From Spirochaetia bacterium (lineage in GTDB: Bacteria; Spirochaetota; Spirochaetia; Treponematales; Breznakiellaceae): a stretch of 6,840 bases of DNA. Where the stretch lies: NCBI GenBank assembly GCA_025997495.1, contig BNUR01000146.1:1-6840 (forward strand), given 5' to 3'. Positions 5,366-6,840 of this stretch are shown piece after piece. Made by a program: the position numbers and the translations under genes. The first letter of the stretch is position 1, and each line of letters opens with the position of its first letter. The notes beneath the pieces were generated by a model. The model was not told the DNA's origin and did no database searches. It saw nothing but the letters and a program-made list of their open reading frames with translations.

Positions 5366-5547
5366 AGGAAAAAGACAGTGCTATTCAGGAAAAGGATAAT
5401 GCTATCCAGGAAAAAAACAGCATTATCCAAGAAAAAAACAGCATTATCCAGGAAAAAAACAGCATTATCCAGGAAAAAAACAACGCTATCCAGGAAAAGG
5501 ATCATATAATTGCGGAACTTATGCGGAAGATGCAGGGAGCGGATTAA
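5209..5547 (+). CDS. Detached C-terminal Rpn-like coiled-coil protein with heptad repeats
   Basis: This encodes 112 residues. I chose the ATG at 5209 because GAGGAGG precedes it by 8 nt; an upstream in-frame TTG at 5155 has no such signal. Residues 1-52 match residues 217-269 of the preceding Rpn protein (shared SMA, LLTVTQ, KYEL, GYEQAK, EKIIQ). It lacks the nuclease domain entirely. Residues 51-99 are seven exact heptads of the type IIQEKNS, with Ile at the a/d-like positions, then 'IIAELMRKMQGAD'. This predicts a long charged coiled coil that could form oligomers or bind the coiled-coil tail of the full Rpn protein. It starts 22 nt after the Rpn stop, so it is probably translated from the same mRNA. 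It could be a non-functional remnant or a regulatory partner. Confidence 0.6.
   Translation: MATEELLTVTQEEKDWVRRESEYKYELHLQFMLDKKEEEGYEQAKREDEKIIQEKDSAIQEKDNAIQEKNSIIQEKNSIIQEKNSIIQEKNNAIQEKDHIIAELMRKMQGAD
5359..5505 (+). repeat. 21-bp tandem repeat, seven units, in frame
   Basis: Seven consecutive 21-bp units read ATTATCCAGGAAAAAAACAGC or close variants. The three at 5422-5484 are almost identical, the outer ones diverged. Each unit is one heptad, so gain or loss of units keeps frame and changes coiled-coil length. Such repeats slip easily during replication. Confidence 0.9.
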
Positions 5548-5548
5548 T

Positions 5549-5600
5549 GCCCCTCCAAAAACCGGCGGCCATACCCGGATGGATAGAGCCACAGCCGGTT
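5549..5600 (-). repeat. Hairpin repeat copy 1, probable terminator of hicBA module 3
   Basis: Most diverged of three copies. ACCGGC (5561-5566) pairs with GCCGGT (5594-5599), with inner GGC/GCC. The loop contains the invariant 13-nt ACCCGGATGGATA (5573-5585). On the minus strand TTTTTGG follows the stem. It lies 45 nt beyond the hicA stop and starts 2 nt after the stop codon of the plus-strand coiled-coil gene, so it may also slow plus-strand transcripts. Confidence 0.7.
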
Positions 5601-5644
5601 CAATTTTGTTTAAACTATTGGCAATATTCATCTATAAGTGTTCA

Positions 5645-5833
5645 CTATATAAGGGTCTGGGCTTTGAGACGCTTTATAATCCTTTTAGCAAGGCCTTCCG
5701 GTATATCACGATGCCGGGCAATCGGTTCCTGTACGCCTGTCTTTGAGTTTATGTAAATATCATGATTTCCGCCGCGGCGAAAAAACTCCGCGCCGGATGC
5801 AATTACTATCTCAATAAGTTTTGCCCGCTTCAT
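5645..5833 (-). CDS. hicA: HicA family mRNA interferase toxin (module 3)
   Basis: This encodes 62 residues from the ATG at 5833, overlapping the hicB stop by 4 nt (ATGA). It starts MKRAKLIEIV and contains 'FFRRGGNHDIY' (17-27) with the likely catalytic His24. 'ARHRDIPEGLAKRIIKRL' (39-56) is the most canonical C-terminal half of the three HicA proteins here. The toxin should cleave mRNA when not bound by HicB. It has a few extra residues (KAQTLI) at the end. It appears intact. It is followed by the copy 1 hairpin as its terminator. Confidence 0.9.
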   Translation of the reverse strand: MKRAKLIEIVIASGAEFFRRGGNHDIYINSKTGVQEPIARHRDIPEGLAKRIIKRLKAQTLI

Positions 5834-6081
5834 ACGGCGGCCGCGACCGCTACCGGGATTTTGATTGATCCGTGTCGTCGTGTTTCGGGGATTTTTTCGT
5901 CCTTATCTATTGCTTTCGCCGACTTCAAACTTTCCTCATCATCACAGAGGTCGTAGAGATCTAAAAGCATTATCTCAAGTTCCCGGATACTTTTTCCTTC
6001 CGTCCACCATCCGGGAAGATCATCAAGAAACCCTATTAAAAATTCGTCCTCTTTCCAGTACGTATAATTTAACTTCATCAT
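5830..6081 (-). CDS. hicB: HicB family antitoxin (module 3)
   Basis: This encodes 83 residues (or 82 from the second ATG). GGTGG lies 3 nt before the first ATG and 6 nt before the second, so the start at 6078 may be preferred. 'NYTYWKEDEFLIGFLDDLPGWWTEG' region (5-29) and the helix 'IRELEIMLLDLYDLCDD' (32-48) give the HicB fold. It differs from modules 1 and 2 in the PGWWTEG turn and has a longer charged linker (49-68) before a hydrophobic end, SIKIPVAVAAAV. There is still no recognisable DNA-binding domain. The unusual Ala/Val tail could be a final beta-strand. It pairs with the overlapping hicA downstream. Its promoter region is related to that of the YoeB-type module (6743-6776) but looks degraded. 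Confidence 0.87.
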   Translation of the reverse strand: MMKLNYTYWKEDEFLIGFLDDLPGWWTEGKSIRELEIMLLDLYDLCDDEESLKSAKAIDKDEKIPETRRHGSIKIPVAVAAAV

Positions 6082-6096
6082 TTTCCACCTATCCTA

Positions 6097-6127
6097 AGCA
6101 TCGTCTATTTAAGCTGTTTTAGCAAGC
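6097..6127 (-). promoter_or_regulatory. Degraded promoter-region box upstream of hicBA module 3
   Basis: Minus strand GCTTGCTAAAACAG followed by TTAAATAGACGAT aligns with the promoter box of the YoeB-type module at 6743-6776. It has a 3-nt gap and a poor -10 match (GATGCT where the other has GATAAT). It may be a weak promoter, and I found no better one. Confidence 0.4.
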
Positions 6128-6167
6128 GCTCGTACAGCCGGAGGAGTAAATTTCAATGGAAACAAGG

Positions 6168-6219
6168 GAGCCCCAAAAAAACGGCGGCCCCACCCGGATG
6201 GATAAAGCCGCCGCTTAGA
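6168..6219 (-). repeat. Hairpin repeat copy 2, terminator of the YoeB-type module
   Basis: CGGCGGC (6182-6188) pairs perfectly with GCCGCCG (6207-6213), and the loop has the invariant ACCCGGATGGATA (6192-6204). On the minus strand the stem is followed by seven T and then GGGGCTC, a strong intrinsic terminator. It begins 10 nt past the ancestral toxin stop codon. The rest of the gap to hicB module 3 (6128-6167) holds no gene that I can see. Confidence 0.8.
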
Positions 6220-6228
6220 TTTTGTCAC

Positions 6229-6491
6229 CTAGTCTTCGTAATGCCCTTTACAGGACAGAATCTTCAAATTCTGTTTCCCATCGCCTGAGTATATAAGCCC
6301 TTATCGTCATCAATATGCCGGCTGCAAGCCTTTCGATGTTTTAGCGCCTCCGGTTTTCCTATGCCCTTCATAAATCCGTTGCGCTGAATGTCATTTATAA
6401 GCAGGTTGATCCGTTTAAGTGTCTTTTTATCTTCGGTTTGCCATTCTATGTACTGTTTAAAGGCATCGGGAGCAAAAATTAGATCACCCAT
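6229..6491 (-). pseudogene. yoeB: YoeB/Txe-type mRNA interferase toxin, frameshifted
   Basis: The ATG at 6491 overlaps the antitoxin stop by 8 nt, the usual TA coupling. The protein follows the YoeB pattern: 'IEWQTEDKKTLKRINLLINDI' region (15-35), 'GKPEALKH' (45-52) with Glu48 matching the catalytic Glu46 of E. coli YoeB, then 'SRHIDDDK' (57-64). After AAG at 6300-6302 the frame is lost and the read ORF ends early at 6264 with an unrelated tail. One base missing near 6299/6300 explains this. In the shifted frame the expected end appears at once, LIYSGDGKQ then LKILSCKGHYED, stopping at 6229. Restored length would be 87 residues, normal for YoeB. The missing base falls in the codon for the position of catalytic Arg65 (probably CGG or AGG). 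Without that Arg and the C-terminal His-Tyr the toxin should be inactive. A sequencing error is the main alternative. Confidence 0.83.
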
Positions 6492-6723
6492 TTGCCATGC
6501 TTTCCAACTGCTCCATGGTTACGGTGATACCTTTACCGTCATCTATATCCCGAATAGCTTTGTCTATTCCGGCAAGATATTCAGCATTACGCCGTGCCTT
6601 CTCTAATTCCGCATAGTCCTCCCGGGTCAATATAACCAAGTCCCGATCGTGGTACCTGTTTTCCAGGGCTTGGATGAAGTCGCGGCCCATTTCTTTCGCT
6701 TTTACATGATATGCAGCATCCAT
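6484..6723 (-). CDS. Type II antitoxin partnering the YoeB-like toxin (YefM-like role)
   Basis: This encodes 79 residues from the ATG at 6723. The start is chosen over an in-frame ATG at 6750 because AAGGGA lies about 7 nt before it and the promoter -10 ends at 6743, placing 6750 upstream of the transcript start. Residues 4-30 (YHVKAKEMGRDF, then a charged stretch to DLVI) would be the dimerising, DNA-binding part; I cannot assign it firmly to Phd/YefM. 'TREDYAELEKARRNAEYLAGIDKAIRDIDDGKGITVTMEQLE' region (33-74) resembles the C-terminal toxin-binding arm of YefM-type antitoxins, including the final 'I.V.M.QLE' pattern. It precedes and overlaps the toxin gene by 8 nt. No lesion is seen, so the antitoxin appears to outlive its toxin. 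Confidence 0.72.
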   Translation of the reverse strand: MDAAYHVKAKEMGRDFIQALENRYHDRDLVILTREDYAELEKARRNAEYLAGIDKAIRDIDDGKGITVTMEQLESMANG

Positions 6724-6742
6724 AGTATCTTCCCTTATTCCC

Positions 6743-6776
6743 ATTATCATCTATAAATTAACCTATTTCAACAAGC
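6743..6776 (-). promoter_or_regulatory. Promoter of the YoeB-type TA module
   Basis: On the minus strand there is a -35 TTGAAA (6766-6771), a 17-bp spacer and a -10 GATAAT (6743-6748), each 5 of 6 to consensus. The surrounding box, GCTTGTTGAAATAGGTTAAT onward, is related to 6097-6127. The short leader supports the antitoxin start at 6723. Confidence 0.6.
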
Positions 6777-6780
6777 AATA

Positions 6781-6830
6781 GAGCCCCTAAAAAAACAGCG
6801 GCCCCACCCGGATGGATAGAGCCGCCGTCG
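6781..6830 (-). repeat. Hairpin repeat copy 3, probable terminator of a gene beyond the right edge
   Basis: GCGGC (6798-6802) pairs with GCCGC (6821-6825); one mismatch and a further pair extend the stem. The loop holds the invariant ACCCGGATGGATA (6806-6818). On the minus strand seven T then AGGGGCTC follow, as in copy 2. It lies just upstream of the YoeB-type promoter, so it must end a minus-strand transcript coming from outside the window. Confidence 0.75.
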
Positions 6831-6840
6831 TTTCAGTTTC

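Noticed and set aside
5359..5505. CRISPR-like array
   Set aside because: The 21-bp units are directly adjacent with no spacers and are in coding frame.
5089..5631. 180-codon minus-strand ORF with repeated FFLDNAV segments
   Set aside because: It is the complement of the 21-bp coding repeats of the plus-strand coiled-coil gene. Its repetition comes from that gene, and the plus-strand ORF has the ribosome-binding site and homology to the Rpn tail.
6090..6217. Integron attC site around hairpin copy 2 (outer arms ATCTAAGC and GCTTAGGAT)
   Set aside because: The outer arms and overall size are suggestive, but I found no RYYYAAC/GTTRRRY core pair here or at the other two copies, and no integrase gene is in the window. 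Kept only as a hypothesis within the cassette finding.

Overview
The window looks like a piece of a spirochaete genome, most likely Treponema or a close relative. This is inference from four things: predicted lipoproteins with loose lipoboxes, a predicted outer-membrane beta-barrel protein, an Rpn/PD-(D/E)XK 'putative transposase' gene with a coiled-coil tail, and several small toxin-antitoxin (TA) operons. No rRNA, tRNA or CRISPR is visible. Nearly every gene is on the minus strand; only the Rpn gene and its downstream partner (4311-5547) are on the plus strand.

Layout in three regions. (1) 1-2300 is a minus-strand operon of secreted proteins. A 176-residue lipoprotein comes first, then a clan GH-A glycoside hydrolase lipoprotein, then the start of another lipoprotein cut by the left edge. 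It is driven by a strong promoter at 2269-2296. (2) 2307-3782 holds hicBA module 1, a beta-barrel-like exported protein whose promoter shares its palindromic layout with the first operon, and a 148-bp MITE-like palindromic element. (3) 3779-6840 is a TA and mobile-gene island: hicBA module 2, the divergent Rpn-family gene, a partial tandem copy of its C-terminus grown into a 21-bp-repeat coiled coil, hicBA module 3, and an antitoxin/YoeB-type pair.

Three complete hicBA operons are present, all antitoxin-first with 4-nt overlaps. Two of the hicA genes (58 codons from a TTG start, and 57 codons) are short and easily missed. The fourth TA pair carries a single-base deletion at the codon for the catalytic arginine of its YoeB-like toxin, so the toxin is probably dead while its antitoxin and promoter look intact.

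The most unusual structure is at the right end. Three copies of a terminator-like hairpin with an invariant 13-nt loop sequence (5549-5600, 6168-6219, 6781-6830) bracket two units of about 610-620 bp, each made of promoter, antitoxin, toxin and hairpin. The promoter regions of the two units are also related, although the genes are not. This resembles a cassette array in which unrelated TA operons sit between conserved junctions, but I see no canonical integron attC core sites. The shared palindromic promoter of the surface-protein genes is a second, separate candidate for a common regulator.
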